From assembly GCA_964633355.1 (NCBI GenBank), contig CAZWGO010000002.1, positions 127,987 through 191,986 on the forward strand: a stretch of DNA of 64,000 nt. Reading direction: 5' to 3'. Numbering within the stretch: position 1 is the first letter of the stretch; every line of letters begins with the position of its first letter. The notes beneath the pieces were generated by a model. The model ran no database searches, was not told where the DNA came from, and saw only the letters and a program-made list of their open reading frames with translations. Both the position numbers and the translations under genes were made by a program. Source of the stretch: Micavibrio_B sp964633355 (lineage in GTDB: Bacteria > Pseudomonadota > Alphaproteobacteria > Micavibrionales > Micavibrionaceae). Positions 34,032 to 43,839 of this stretch are shown piece after piece.

Positions 34032-34745
34032 ATGGCCGAAACCGCTCTCTTTGCCGATAGTAAAAAACCACATGTTCTCGTCGTCGATGACGATGACCGG
34101 ATTCGCGAACTTTTATCCCGCTATTTAAAAGAGCATGGTTTTATCGTGGCGACGGCTCGTGATGCCGTCCATGCGGATGAAATCCTCAAGCGAGCATTTT
34201 TCGATGTCCTGATCGTTGATGTCATGATGCCCGGTCGGACGGGTCTGGAATTTACCAGCGATCTTCGCAAATCCTCCGATATTCCGATTTTATTATTAAC
34301 CGCTCTGGGTGAGGCGGGTGACCGCATTTCAGGGTTGGAAAAAGGGGCGGACGATTATCTGGCCAAGCCGTTCGAGCCGAAAGAATTACTGCTGAGATTA
34401 AAGGCAATCTTGCGCAGAAGGCCGGAAAAGATCGATACGAAATCAGGTTTTCATCTGGGGAAATGGTTTTATGATTCAACGCTTAAAGAATTACAGCATT
34501 CGAACGAGACGATCCGTCTGACATCCGTAGAAGCGAATTTGCTTGAAATTTTGGCAACGCAGGCCGGACGTATTTTAAGCCGCGAAGAACTGGCGCGCCT
34601 TTGCGGCTTGGATGGCAATGACCGGACTATCGATGTACAGGTGACACGCCTGCGCCGGAAAATCGAAGACGATAGCCGCGCACCGCGCTATCTGCAAACC
34701 ATACGCGGACAGGGATATATGCTGCGGGTTGAAAAAGAGTCATGA
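34032..34745 (+). CDS. OmpR-family response regulator
   Basis: A 237-residue regulator: receiver domain (about 14-125) with acidic pocket VVDDDDR, phosphoacceptor D63 (LIVDVMMPG), T/K switch residues (LLTALGE, LAKPFEP), and a winged-helix C-terminal domain (about 140-235; RTIDVQVTRLRRKIEDD, RGQGYML). Resembles PetR/OmpR of alphaproteobacteria next to ilvE. It overlaps the kinase gene by 4 nt. Confidence 0.93.
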   Translation: MAETALFADSKKPHVLVVDDDDRIRELLSRYLKEHGFIVATARDAVHADEILKRAFFDVLIVDVMMPGRTGLEFTSDLRKSSDIPILLLTALGEAGDRISGLEKGADDYLAKPFEPKELLLRLKAILRRRPEKIDTKSGFHLGKWFYDSTLKELQHSNETIRLTSVEANLLEILATQAGRILSREELARLCGLDGNDRTIDVQVTRLRRKIEDDSRAPRYLQTIRGQGYMLRVEKES

Positions 34746-36091
34746 AATTCCGCTTTAAATATCTCAATCCCTGGTACTGGATGCGCAAAATATTACCGCG
34801 AACATTGTTTGCGCGGTCGCTTTTGATTATTGTCGTTCCGGTTCTGTTGTTTCAGGTCGTGGTGACTATCGTTTTCGTCGATAATCACTGGCGCAAAGTT
34901 ACATCGCGAATGGCGTTTGCTGTGGCTGGAGAGATTGGAATCTTTGCAGATATGATGGGAGATCAATACGACCCCAATCTTCTCGCCAGCTTAAGAATAT
35001 TAGGCGAGAAAAAGCTGGATTTAATTATCACGGCAGAGCCGGGCAGGAAGATTACGCCGGGTGTCGAAACCTCCGGTACATGGGAACCGCTATCGGCAGA
35101 AGCCTTGTCCTATCAACTGGAAAAATATGTCGCACGGCCATTTTATCTTTCTTTCGGTCCAGAAGATAAATGGGCGGATATCAGTATCCAGATGCCGTGG
35201 GGCGTATTTCATATTTATGTGCTGGAACGCAGGCTGTTTTCGACATCGGCTTATATCTTTCTGTTATGGATGATCGGTTCTTCGCTGATTTTGTTCACGA
35301 TTGCCGTTATTTTTATGCGCAACCAGATCAGGCCTATTCACAGACTTGCCATTGCTGCCGAGCGCCTTGGCATGGGCAGGGATATCCCCACATTTAAACC
35401 GGAAGGAGCACGAGAGGTAAGGTCGGCAGCGCGTGCATTCATCAGTATGCATGAGCGTATTCGCCGTCAGATCGAGCAGCGCACAACCATGCTGGCTGGT
35501 ATTTCCCATGATTTAAGAACGCCGCTCACACGTTTAAAACTAGGGCTTTCGATGTTGCCAGAGGGCCAAGATACAGAGGCATTAAAAGGCGATGTCAATG
35601 ATATGGAGCGTATGATCAATTCCTATCTTGAATTCGTGCGCGGCGAAGGGCGCGAGAATGTGGAAAGAGTTGATTTAAAGGACCTTATCTCCAAACAAGC
35701 TCTAACAGCACAGCGTCATGGTAAAATAGTAGAGACGGATCTCGCAGGTGACCTATATATTTCACTTCGCCCTATAGCTTTCGAGCGGGTTCTTCAAAAC
35801 CTTATATCTAATGCCGAGAAATATGCAGATAAAATATGGATCGAGGCAGCAAGAGAGAATGATGAAATTATTATTTCAATCGAAGATAATGGCACTGGTC
35901 TTGCTGAGAGTTTACGTGAAGAAGTCTTTAAGCCTTTTTTTCGTGCCGATACATCGCGTAATAGTACAACTGGCGGCGTAGGTCTAGGTTTGCCAATTGC
36001 CCGAGATATCGTGCATTCGCATGGCGGGCAGCTTTGGCTGGAAGAAAGCCGCCATGGCGGCGTGAAAGCTGTTATAAGCTTGCCGGTCTAA
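34742..36091 (+). CDS. EnvZ-type sensor histidine kinase
   Basis: A 449-residue inner-membrane kinase: helix about 24-46, periplasmic sensor about 47-165, helix about 170-192, HAMP about 193-245, HisKA with H256 (GISHDLRTPL) and HATPase_c with the N, G1 and G2 boxes (NLISNAEKYA, EDNGTG, GGVGLGLPIARDI). Cognate of the overlapping response regulator. Ligand unknown. Confidence 0.94.
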   Translation: MKFRFKYLNPWYWMRKILPRTLFARSLLIIVVPVLLFQVVVTIVFVDNHWRKVTSRMAFAVAGEIGIFADMMGDQYDPNLLASLRILGEKKLDLIITAEPGRKITPGVETSGTWEPLSAEALSYQLEKYVARPFYLSFGPEDKWADISIQMPWGVFHIYVLERRLFSTSAYIFLLWMIGSSLILFTIAVIFMRNQIRPIHRLAIAAERLGMGRDIPTFKPEGAREVRSAARAFISMHERIRRQIEQRTTMLAGISHDLRTPLTRLKLGLSMLPEGQDTEALKGDVNDMERMINSYLEFVRGEGRENVERVDLKDLISKQALTAQRHGKIVETDLAGDLYISLRPIAFERVLQNLISNAEKYADKIWIEAARENDEIIISIEDNGTGLAESLREEVFKPFFRADTSRNSTTGGVGLGLPIARDIVHSHGGQLWLEESRHGGVKAVISLPV

Positions 36092-36423
36092 TGTAATCGC
36101 TGTCCGTTTGGAACAAGGCGCTCGGGCTGCATCAAAACGATATTCCCGTCGCTATCTGAAAAACCCAATATCAAAACTTCTGACATGAATTTGCCGATTT
36201 GTTTGGGTGCGAAATTGACAACCGCCTGCACTTGTTTGCCGATCAAGTCAGATGGCTTATATAAAGTGGTGATCTGCGCGGAGGATTTTTTGATGCCAAT
36301 TTCTCTCCCGAAATCGATTGTAAGCTTATAAGCAGGTCGGCGGGCTTCAGGGAATTCTTCGACTTCGGTAATCGTTCCGACTCGAATATCTATTTTTAAG
36401 AAATCATCATAACTGATCGTCAT
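36088..36423 (-). CDS. csaA: CsaA-like tRNA-binding protein
   Basis: A 111-residue single EMAPII/Arc1p-type OB-fold protein. Its IDIRVGTITEVEEFPEARRP start, SAQITTLY and AVVNFAPKQIGKFMSEVL match CsaA, which binds tRNA and has been linked to chaperoning secreted proteins. Its stop overlaps that of the convergent kinase by 4 nt. Confidence 0.88.
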   Translation of the reverse strand: MTISYDDFLKIDIRVGTITEVEEFPEARRPAYKLTIDFGREIGIKKSSAQITTLYKPSDLIGKQVQAVVNFAPKQIGKFMSEVLILGFSDSDGNIVLMQPERLVPNGQRLH

Positions 36424-36436
36424 TCATTATCTCCCA

Positions 36437-36471
36437 TAAAAAAGGATGGAAACCGTTTCCGATTTCCATCC
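36437..36471 (-). terminator. Rho-independent terminator of the phasin gene
   Basis: On the minus strand GGATGGAAA (36471-36463) pairs with TTTCCATCC (36452-36444), loop 10 nt, followed by TTTTTTATG (36443-36435). It lies 20 nt after the phasin stop. Confidence 0.8.
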
Positions 36472-36490
36472 TTTCTCTAAATCAGTGCGA

Positions 36491-36949
36491 TTAGGCCGCT
36501 TTATTTTTTGTGATAGGATTTTCTTCAACAGTCGCTTTGATTTCATTCAACGCGCCTTTAACACGGTTATTGATGATATCGCTTGCTTCGCGGGTTGATT
36601 TATTTAAAAGATCCGCAACTTCGCGAGAGCTTGAAATGCTTTTCTCGAAGGCTTTGCTAAACATTTCTGCTGAGCGAGCGATTTTTTCTTCAGGCGTCCC
36701 TTCGTTGACGATGTCGCGGGCAATGGCGGATTGGTCTTGTACAAACTGGGAAAGAATTTCACTTTGGCGCTGTGCAATTGTCTGCATGCTTTCGATGGCA
36801 ATTTGCTGGGCTTCGGTAATAGCCTGCATCGTTTTGCGACTTGATTCCATGATGTTCTTCATATCGACTGGAGCGGAACCAAAGCCGGGAATAGGGTTGG
36901 AAAAATCGACCTTCAGCCAATTATCGAAGAAAGGATTTTTAGTCATCAT
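36491..36949 (-). CDS. Phasin family protein
   Basis: A 152-residue amphipathic, nearly all-helical protein. It opens with KNPFFDNWLKVDF and continues with ESMQTIAQRQSEILSQF and KSISSSREVADLLNKSTREA, typical of PHA-granule phasins. Start ATG 36949 chosen because GGAG lies 5 nt upstream; an in-frame upstream start would add 14 residues with no site. Coats polyhydroxyalkanoate granules together with products of the phaR/phaC/phaA/phaB genes at 51.8-55.6 kb. Confidence 0.85.
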   Translation of the reverse strand: MMTKNPFFDNWLKVDFSNPIPGFGSAPVDMKNIMESSRKTMQAITEAQQIAIESMQTIAQRQSEILSQFVQDQSAIARDIVNEGTPEEKIARSAEMFSKAFEKSISSSREVADLLNKSTREASDIINNRVKGALNEIKATVEENPITKNKAA

Positions 36950-37111
36950 TGTGCTCCAGGGCTTGTTCGTTAAAGAAATCTTAAACAACATAGCATTTCT
37001 TGCGAGAGTTGCGCAATAAAAGCAACATTATAACCTTATGAAAATCCAATATTAGCAGATACTTAACGCTCTTCAGGCAAATTGTGTTTATGGATCAATA
37101 CACTGGCTGAC

Positions 37112-39622
37112 ATGACTAAAAACAAACCCAACCGGATTGTAAAATCGAAACTGGATATTTGGGCGTGGTTGAAAGACCATATGGTCCATATCATGGTTTT
37201 GACTAATGGTATTATCTTAACTGTCGCTTCGTTCTGGACGGTTCAGCTGTTCATTTCACAAATCCTGAAAGATGATTATCTAAAGTCGGGTACAAGTGCA
37301 AAGCAAGTCGTCATCGAGAAAGTGAAAGACTTTCATGATACGATGAATGACTTTGCGTCAGCTTTCCAAAATTATTCCTTGAGTGCCACAGGCGAATTTA
37401 TTGCGAGTCCCGTTACATCCCGGATTAGCACGAAAAGCTTCGATGCTATGTTATGGATTCCTGCTGGTAATCCGACACTTTCGGTAGATTTAAAAGATGA
37501 AAATTTTGGCGGGCAAAGAAAGATCGTAAAGCCCGCAATCGTTACGGCTATTCTTGCACAAGCCAAGATCCAGCCTGATATATTTTTATATGTATCGGAT
37601 GCCACGCAGTCGGGAATGAATGAAGACGAAGGGATCGTGCAATCGAGAAACTTCGCTATTGTCAGGGCAGTAAAAAATGAACAAAATCGGGCGATTGGCT
37701 ATCTGGCCGGCTTTTCTTCTATCGATAAATTATTCAGCCGCGAGCAGATATTATCTCCCCATTATGTTTCCAAGACTGTCTTTTGGGATAATTCGAATAA
37801 AGCGATCTTGTATTTCCTTGAAGACACTAAAGGTGACCTGATTTCCATCGGTCAGGATTTTCAATATGACTTTGAGGTTAAATTCGCCAATAAGCCCATC
37901 AAAATTCAGGTTATCTTCAAAAAGAGTAGTAATAGCCTTCTTGAATTTCTCCCATGGCTTATTGCTGGTTTCGGGATCGTGGTCACTGTTATTTTATGGT
38001 TTTATGTTTCGAATAATTTTAGAAAATCAAGAATTCTATCTAAGGTCAACGCCGACTTGGCCGAAAAGAATGATGAGCTGAATGATCAAATTCGCGAAAG
38101 AGAAAAGCTATTTCAGACTCTAAGAAAATCAGAGCGCGAAAACTACGCAATTATTAATGCGATCAGCGATGCCATATTCGAAGTATCTCCGACCGGCGAT
38201 ATCATGTTTTTGAATGAGGCGTGGACGAAGATTACCGGCTTCGATATCGAAACCTCGATGGGGCGGAATATTTTTGAGATGATTTATCCGCCCGATCAAG
38301 AAGAGCAAAAGCAAAATATAGCTTTGCTGGCAAAGGGGCAACGTACGGCATACAGGGCATTGACTAAAATCCGTACGATTGATGGCACCTTCCGCTCTGT
38401 TGAAATGGTCGTCTCTATGCTGCGTCAGGACGAAGCACGCAATCTCCGCGTCATGGGCAGTTTCACGGATGTGGAGGAACGTCAGAGAGCCGAGAAGGCT
38501 CTGAATGAAGCCGAACGTAAATATAAAACGATTTGGGAAAATGCGGCTGGCGGGATTTATCAATTAACGCCGGAGGGACAATTTCTTTCGGCTAACCCCG
38601 CCTTAGCGCGTATTTTCGGCTATGACACGCCGGATGACATGGTCAATTTGATTCAGAACGCTCATGAAGAACTTTTCGTGGATCCTCTGGAAAGAGCGCA
38701 ATTTCTTAAAAATAATTCGTCGGGATCATTGGATTCGTCATTCTATGAAACCAGAGCTCGCCGTAAAAGCGGGGAGGAAATCTGGGTTCGTGAAAATTTC
38801 CGTGCCGTTCTCGATGGTTTTTCCAATGTGCTTTATTACGAAGGAAGTATTGAAGACATTACGCAGCGCAAAGAGGGTGAGGTTCAGCTTAAAGAAGCAA
38901 AGATGCATTCCGATATGGCCAGCCGCGCCAAATCCGAATTTCTGGCCAATATCAGTCACGAACTTCGCACGCCGCTAAATTCAATCATCGGCTTTTCGGA
39001 GATTATCAAGAATGAAGTCTTCGGCGCCATCGAGCCCAAATCCTATACCGAATATGCTGGAAATATTTACGATAGCGGCAAGCATCTTTTAGGGATCATC
39101 AATCAGATTCTCGATATTTCAAGAATTGATGCGGGCGAGCGCGAACTGAATGAAAGCATGGTCGATGTTAGAAAAATTGTTACCCTTTGTCTTGATCTCA
39201 GCAAGAGCAAGATCAATCAAAATAATCTAACTGTCATCGATACAGTGTCCGATAATCTGCCGAAGATGATCGCCGAGGAAGTCGCGGTTAAGCAAATGCT
39301 GCTTAATCTTTTGTCGAATGCAGCGAAGTTTACGCCGGTCGGTGGCCGCATTACAGTCAGCTCCGAAATTGAAAGCTCCGGTAATTTAAAAATATCTGTC
39401 ACCGATACAGGTGTTGGTTTAAGTCAGGAACAGATCGACCGCGCAACCAAACCGTTCGGGCTTGTCGATGGCCGTCTGGATAAAGGAACCGGCGGCGCAG
39501 GTCTTGGATTAAGTCTTGTTCACTCACTGTTGAAACTCCATGGCGGCAAGCTTGAAATTCTGTCGCAAAAAGGGATAGGCACGACAGCGTCTTTAATATT
39601 CCCTGCGTCGAGAATTCAGTAA
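37112..39622 (+). CDS. PAS-domain sensor histidine kinase, PleC/PdhS-like
   Basis: An 836-residue inner-membrane kinase: helix about 25-47, a periplasmic sensor about 48-275, helix about 280-302, a coiled coil, two PAS domains (about 345-460 and 470-590), HisKA with H616 (ANISHELRTPLNSIIGFSEI) and HATPase_c with GTGGAGLGLSL. The post-His segment (NEVFGAI and DSGKHLLGIINQILDISRIDAGE) resembles the cell-cycle kinases PleC, DivJ and PdhS. No response regulator adjoins. Start uncertain: ATG 37112 has a weak ribosome site, and a TTG at 37082 is also in frame. Confidence 0.85.
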   Translation: MTKNKPNRIVKSKLDIWAWLKDHMVHIMVLTNGIILTVASFWTVQLFISQILKDDYLKSGTSAKQVVIEKVKDFHDTMNDFASAFQNYSLSATGEFIASPVTSRISTKSFDAMLWIPAGNPTLSVDLKDENFGGQRKIVKPAIVTAILAQAKIQPDIFLYVSDATQSGMNEDEGIVQSRNFAIVRAVKNEQNRAIGYLAGFSSIDKLFSREQILSPHYVSKTVFWDNSNKAILYFLEDTKGDLISIGQDFQYDFEVKFANKPIKIQVIFKKSSNSLLEFLPWLIAGFGIVVTVILWFYVSNNFRKSRILSKVNADLAEKNDELNDQIREREKLFQTLRKSERENYAIINAISDAIFEVSPTGDIMFLNEAWTKITGFDIETSMGRNIFEMIYPPDQEEQKQNIALLAKGQRTAYRALTKIRTIDGTFRSVEMVVSMLRQDEARNLRVMGSFTDVEERQRAEKALNEAERKYKTIWENAAGGIYQLTPEGQFLSANPALARIFGYDTPDDMVNLIQNAHEELFVDPLERAQFLKNNSSGSLDSSFYETRARRKSGEEIWVRENFRAVLDGFSNVLYYEGSIEDITQRKEGEVQLKEAKMHSDMASRAKSEFLANISHELRTPLNSIIGFSEIIKNEVFGAIEPKSYTEYAGNIYDSGKHLLGIINQILDISRIDAGERELNESMVDVRKIVTLCLDLSKSKINQNNLTVIDTVSDNLPKMIAEEVAVKQMLLNLLSNAAKFTPVGGRITVSSEIESSGNLKISVTDTGVGLSQEQIDRATKPFGLVDGRLDKGTGGAGLGLSLVHSLLKLHGGKLEILSQKGIGTTASLIFPASRIQ

Positions 39623-40195
39623 CTCTTCCGCTTCTTCCTTGTGCATTTTTAAAACGCGGCTTGCGGAATGATAATCGAAACCCGCGCGTGCCAATGATGC
39701 GAGAGATTTTTCAAACTCTCTTTCCTTGGTGGCAAAAGCCCCGAGTTTCTTGCGCTTCATCCAGATGACGGCATCTTGTAGATTGTCACCGGCCTCGGCA
39801 GGCGGAACGGCGGCTTCTATCAATTCGGCGGCAATGCCTTTTTCCTTCAGGCGCATGATAATGCGGTTTCTCGGCCAGCCGCGGTTTTTCAATGACCGGC
39901 TCAGCCCCATGGCATAGCCTTCGTCGTTTAAAAAGCCAAGCGACTGAAATTTGGCGATCACGGTGTCAAGTTGAGCAAAACAGGCTTCGGGCGATTGTTC
40001 CGGATGCGCTTTGCAGGATTTGCGGATTTTGCGGGTCATGACCTGACGAAACTGCTCGTTCGAGGCGGGAAAGCGTTCCAGATAGAATTTGCCTGAATTG
40101 GTTAGATAGGTTTCAGTGATTTTCTTCGGAATTTTCTGCTTCTTTGCCGCAGGCTTGAAAGAAGGATCGGATATGCTAATTGCCTCTTCGTCCAT
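39593..40195 (-). CDS. recX: Regulatory protein RecX
   Basis: Modulates RecA filaments. The 200-residue protein has the three-helix RecX repeats; the core GFLNDEGYAMGLSRSLKNRG and RNRIIMRLKEKGI is diagnostic. The N-terminal 40 residues are basic and variable. Its last 30 nt overlap the end of the convergent kinase gene. recA is not in the window. Confidence 0.9.
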   Translation of the reverse strand: MDEEAISISDPSFKPAAKKQKIPKKITETYLTNSGKFYLERFPASNEQFRQVMTRKIRKSCKAHPEQSPEACFAQLDTVIAKFQSLGFLNDEGYAMGLSRSLKNRGWPRNRIIMRLKEKGIAAELIEAAVPPAEAGDNLQDAVIWMKRKKLGAFATKEREFEKSLASLARAGFDYHSASRVLKMHKEEAEELLNSRRREY

Positions 40196-40247
40196 GTCGT
40201 GCTAATTCCAGATTACAAAGCCCTTTGGCTTCACAGAAAGATAGATT

Positions 40248-41051
40248 ATGTCAGACCTTAATGCGCAAATCCAACCCAGAATTATCGGCTCCTTCAACGG
40301 GATCGGCCTGAAGACGCTGGTCAGCAAGGAGGTTGGGCGTTTCCTGAATGTCTATTTCCAGACGATTTTCGCGCCGCTGATTACGCTGGCTTTGTTCTTT
40401 ACCGTCTTTTCGATCTCTATCGGGGGAGATCGTATCGTCTTTGGCGTGCCGTATATGCAGTTTCTGGCGCCGGGGCTTTTGATGATGACAATGATTCAAA
40501 ACTCATTCGCCAATTCTTCCTCTTCTTTGATTATCGCCAAGGTACAGGGTAATATCGTCGATCTTTTGATGCCGCCTTTATCGGCAACGGAAATCCTGCT
40601 CGGCTATATTATCGGCGCGTTGATCCGCGCCTGCCTGATCGGCATTCTGGGTATCTTTATCATGGTGATGTTCCTCGATTTGCCGATGGAGCGGCCTGAG
40701 CTCGTTATTCTATACGCGGTTTTAGGTAATATGATGATGGGGGCTCTTGGTATCGTCGGCGGGCTGTGGGCTGAGAAATTCGACCATCTGGCATCTGTGA
40801 CCAATTTCATCGTCACGCCGCTGACATTCCTCTCAGGCACTTTTTATGCGCTCACCGCTTTGCCGGAATTCTGGCAGAAAATAGCGCTGTTCAATCCGTT
40901 CTTTTATGTGATCGATGGATTTCGCACAGGCTTTATCGGCACGCCGGAAGCCAGTATTGCCACGGGCATCACTATTCTAATTTTAAGCAATATCGTCCTG
41001 CTGGGCCTCGCCTGGTGGATGCTCAAAACTGGGTATAAAACAAAGTCGTAA
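40248..41051 (+). CDS. ABC-2 type transporter permease
   Basis: A 267-residue inner-membrane permease with six helices, as in ABC-2 exporters (DrrB/NodJ type). Segments GLKTLVSKEVGRFLNVYFQTI at the start, FLAPGLLMMTMIQNSFANSSSS and FLSGTFYALTALP are typical. No ATPase gene lies next to it, so the partner must be encoded elsewhere. It is 5 nt upstream of hslO. Confidence 0.87.
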   Translation: MSDLNAQIQPRIIGSFNGIGLKTLVSKEVGRFLNVYFQTIFAPLITLALFFTVFSISIGGDRIVFGVPYMQFLAPGLLMMTMIQNSFANSSSSLIIAKVQGNIVDLLMPPLSATEILLGYIIGALIRACLIGILGIFIMVMFLDLPMERPELVILYAVLGNMMMGALGIVGGLWAEKFDHLASVTNFIVTPLTFLSGTFYALTALPEFWQKIALFNPFFYVIDGFRTGFIGTPEASIATGITILILSNIVLLGLAWWMLKTGYKTKS

Positions 41052-41056
41052 TTATT

Positions 41057-42013
41057 ATGTCTGAAGAATTCGAACCTACACATGCTCCCCCACAAACTGA
41101 AGAACCGGCTATCGTCGCTTTTCCTTTGCCCGATGACAGCCATATCCAGACCTTCCATCTGGAAAATGCAAATTTGCGCGGGCGGATCATTCGGATCGGC
41201 AAGGTTCTGAACGATATTATCAAGCCGCATGAATTTCCGCCGGCTGTTGAGTCCTTGCTGGCCGAGGCGGTGACGCTTGCGCTCTTGCTCGGTTCAATGC
41301 TGAAATATGAAGGCGTTTTTATTTTGCAGGCGCAAGGGGATGGTGTTGTTAAACGTGTCATCTCTGATATGACGTCGAAAAACGAAGTGCGCGGCACGGC
41401 AGGCTTTGATGCAGAGGCTTTTGCGCAATTGCCGGTTAAGGATAGCTACACGATCAAGGAATTGATGGGCAGCGGGTATCTGGCGTTTACGGTCGATCAG
41501 GGTGAATATGCGGAGCGCTATCAGGGTATTGTCGAATTGCAAGGCGAGAGCCTTAAAAGCAGCATCCAACATTATTTTGCGCAAAGCGAGCAGATCAATA
41601 CCGCCATCAATCTGGCGACCGCGCGGGATGAAAACGGCAACTGGCGGGCAGGGGCGATTATGCTTCAGCATATGCCCGAGCATGAGAAAATTCCGCAAGA
41701 TGCCAAGCCGATTGCCGAGAACTGGCTTCGCGCGTCAATTCTTTTAGAGACATGTAGAGAAGACGAGCTTCTCGATCCGAAACTGTCAGACGATACGCTT
41801 CTCTTCCGCCTGTTCCATGAGGAAGGCGTGCGCGTTTTCCCTGAAGAAAAACTGACCAAAGGTTGCCGCTGCACGCCGGAAAAGTTGCAAAATATTTTAA
41901 AGACGTTATCCGATGATGAAAGAACGGATGCTGCCGTCGATGGGAAGATCACGATGACGTGTGAATTCTGTAATCGTAATTTCGATTTTAAGCCGGAAGA
42001 GATTAGTAAATAA
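41057..42013 (+). CDS. hslO: Redox-regulated chaperone Hsp33
   Basis: Cytoplasmic holdase activated by oxidation and unfolding. The 318-residue protein has the N-terminal chaperone domain (GSGYLAFTVDQGEYAERYQGI) and the C-terminal zinc centre with two Cys pairs, GCRCTPEKL and TCEFCNRNF. Follows the permease gene closely; a terminator follows the stop. Confidence 0.95.
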   Translation: MSEEFEPTHAPPQTEEPAIVAFPLPDDSHIQTFHLENANLRGRIIRIGKVLNDIIKPHEFPPAVESLLAEAVTLALLLGSMLKYEGVFILQAQGDGVVKRVISDMTSKNEVRGTAGFDAEAFAQLPVKDSYTIKELMGSGYLAFTVDQGEYAERYQGIVELQGESLKSSIQHYFAQSEQINTAINLATARDENGNWRAGAIMLQHMPEHEKIPQDAKPIAENWLRASILLETCREDELLDPKLSDDTLLFRLFHEEGVRVFPEEKLTKGCRCTPEKLQNILKTLSDDERTDAAVDGKITMTCEFCNRNFDFKPEEISK

Positions 42014-42028
42014 TAAGCGGTAGGCAGT

Positions 42029-42062
42029 AAAAAAGGAGTTAGATTTTTCTAACTCCTTTTTT
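42029..42062. terminator. Bidirectional terminator between hslO and the ompA-like gene
   Basis: AAAAGGAGTTAG (42031-42042) and CTAACTCCTTTT (42049-42060) form a 12-bp stem with a 6-nt loop, flanked by A on one side and T on the other, so it can work for both convergent genes. Confidence 0.88.
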
Positions 42063-42089
42063 TTAGTACTTTTTACTTTTTACGGCCTA

Positions 42090-42977
42090 CTACTTCGAGA
42101 AAGTAATCTCTGCGCGACGGTTGCCCGGCTCACGAACGCCATCTGGCGTTGGAACCATCGGTGCGCTTTCGCCCATCGATTCAACGCGGAGCAAGCGGGC
42201 ATTGATACCACGAGCTTCCAAGGCTTCACGAACTGCGTTTGCACGCTTCAGGCCAAGACGCTGGTTGTATTTCTCGCTACCTGATTTATCGGCGTGACCG
42301 ACGATATTGACGGAAGAAAGATTTTGTTTTGCTGCTTCGGCGGCAATCGCTTCGACAACGCTTTGGCCGGAGGCATCGATTGTCGATTTATCGAAGTCGA
42401 AGAAGACGAGATATTTCGCATCTTCAACAGAGAGCGGACCTGAAGGAGCGGCAGCGCCAATCGGCGGCATGACAGTTTCAGGCGGAACGGCAGGAACGCC
42501 GCCCAGCTTGTTCAAAGCATCCATGAATTGGTTTTTACAAGGAATGTTTGTTGCACTCCAATCAGCTTCCTGACGCTCGATCCAGCAATCGAAACGCGCT
42601 TGCGCAACGGCTGCGATTTGCGGTTGTTGCTCGCGACCGCCGCGATCAAGCGCTGCGATCAGTCCCGCGCGGGCAGGGGCCAGTTCGTCGATATGATTAG
42701 GCTTTAAATTCCAGTCGGAAATCGGCTCAGGCAATACAACTTCGCCAGCCGCAGCGGCCAGACCTTTACGCGCAAAATGAAGCGCATCGGCGTAATCCAT
42801 CTTGTTGTTTTGAAGATCGTTGGAAAAATTACGGTATTCCGACGTCAGGGATTGAGTGAACGGAGAGCCGACGGCCTGCGCTTCATTCAATGCGCCGACT
42901 TCGGATTTACTTTTAAATCCACAGGCAGAGAGCGAAAGCGCCACCGCTACCATCATGAGACCACGAACCATTTTCAT
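42090..42977 (-). CDS. OmpA family lipoprotein
   Basis: A 295-residue protein. The signal peptide ends in a lipobox (LSLSAC), so C19 should be acylated by Lgt. The C-terminal 110 residues are an OmpA peptidoglycan-binding domain (FFDFDKSTIDASG, NIVGHADKSGSEKYNQRLG and RANAVREAL). The middle 150 residues are an unrecognised helical region with conserved Trp. Probable outer-membrane or periplasmic anchor to peptidoglycan. Convergent with hslO. Confidence 0.88.
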   Translation of the reverse strand: MKMVRGLMMVAVALSLSACGFKSKSEVGALNEAQAVGSPFTQSLTSEYRNFSNDLQNNKMDYADALHFARKGLAAAAGEVVLPEPISDWNLKPNHIDELAPARAGLIAALDRGGREQQPQIAAVAQARFDCWIERQEADWSATNIPCKNQFMDALNKLGGVPAVPPETVMPPIGAAAPSGPLSVEDAKYLVFFDFDKSTIDASGQSVVEAIAAEAAKQNLSSVNIVGHADKSGSEKYNQRLGLKRANAVREALEARGINARLLRVESMGESAPMVPTPDGVREPGNRRAEITFSK

Positions 42978-43136
42978 CGAGAACCGCTCCTAATTATTGT
43001 TTTCTTCGAAATATATACAGATCAAAGGGTTATAATGCAGAGATAAATTTTGTAAAGTAAGTTTACAAGGGGGCGGCGCAAACTATGCACATTGTTGCTC
43101 ATAATTCAGGCGCTTGACCGCTAAAAGGATCTGACG

Positions 43137-43682
43137 ATGACAATAATCGAAACGATCTCCGGCTTGGTCATTATTTTATTCCTGATCATGGCTTTCATTT
43201 CCATGGGGTACGAAAAGACGGCGCGTATATCCCCGACACCGACATTGCCATGGGTCAGGAAGGCTATCCTTTCAGTCCTAAAAGGGCAAATGGATGTGAA
43301 AGAATCCTATAAATTTGCTGAGTTAGGCTGCGGATGGGGTGGAATTAACCTGGTTTTGGCCAAAAATTTCCCCAAATCGAGCGTTGTTGGCTATGAAATA
43401 TCTCCGTTTCCATGGTTTTTCTCGAAAATTCGCGGTTTTTTGAGACCGAAACAGATAAAAATAATCAATAAGAGCTTTTTTAATGCAGATTTAAGCGAGT
43501 TTGATGCCGTTATTTGCTATTTATCGCCTTGGCATATGGAGCAGCTCAAGCCGCAATTGCTCGGATTAAGGGCAGGAAGCCTTGTTATATCCAATGCTTT
43601 CGCGATTCCGGACTGGGAACCGGTCCAAATTCTGCATACGGATGTATTCATGAAGATTCCGGTTTATGTCTACCGGATGTAG
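43137..43682 (+). CDS. Membrane-anchored SAM-dependent methyltransferase-like protein
   Basis: A 181-residue protein with one N-terminal transmembrane helix (about 5-25) and then a short Rossmann methyltransferase fold. Motif I is AELGCGWGGINLVLA near residues 61-75, an acidic residue ends the second strand (VVGYEISPF), and DAVICYLSPWHM is motif IV. Small for the family, with no substrate domain. Substrate unknown. Confidence 0.75.
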   Translation: MTIIETISGLVIILFLIMAFISMGYEKTARISPTPTLPWVRKAILSVLKGQMDVKESYKFAELGCGWGGINLVLAKNFPKSSVVGYEISPFPWFFSKIRGFLRPKQIKIINKSFFNADLSEFDAVICYLSPWHMEQLKPQLLGLRAGSLVISNAFAIPDWEPVQILHTDVFMKIPVYVYRM

Positions 43683-43750
43683 AATTTCAGGGAATTTCAC
43701 TATGACCTGTATCGAATATTTGCGTTGGACGTGAAATTTGTGTATAAATA

Positions 43751-43765
43751 TTAACAATTCATTAA
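43751..43765 (+). promoter_or_regulatory. CtrA-type box upstream of an exported protein gene
   Basis: TTAA-CAATTCA-TTAA matches CtrA's TTAA-N7-TTAA exactly and lies 75 nt before the ATG at 43840. As with the mucR site, the match is direct but function is inferred. Confidence 0.45.
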
Positions 43766-43839
43766 ATAAGGGGTGTGTCGGACAAACGGCACTGTGTAAA
43801 AAAGCACATTAAATTTAACAACTCTCTGGGGTTTTTGAG

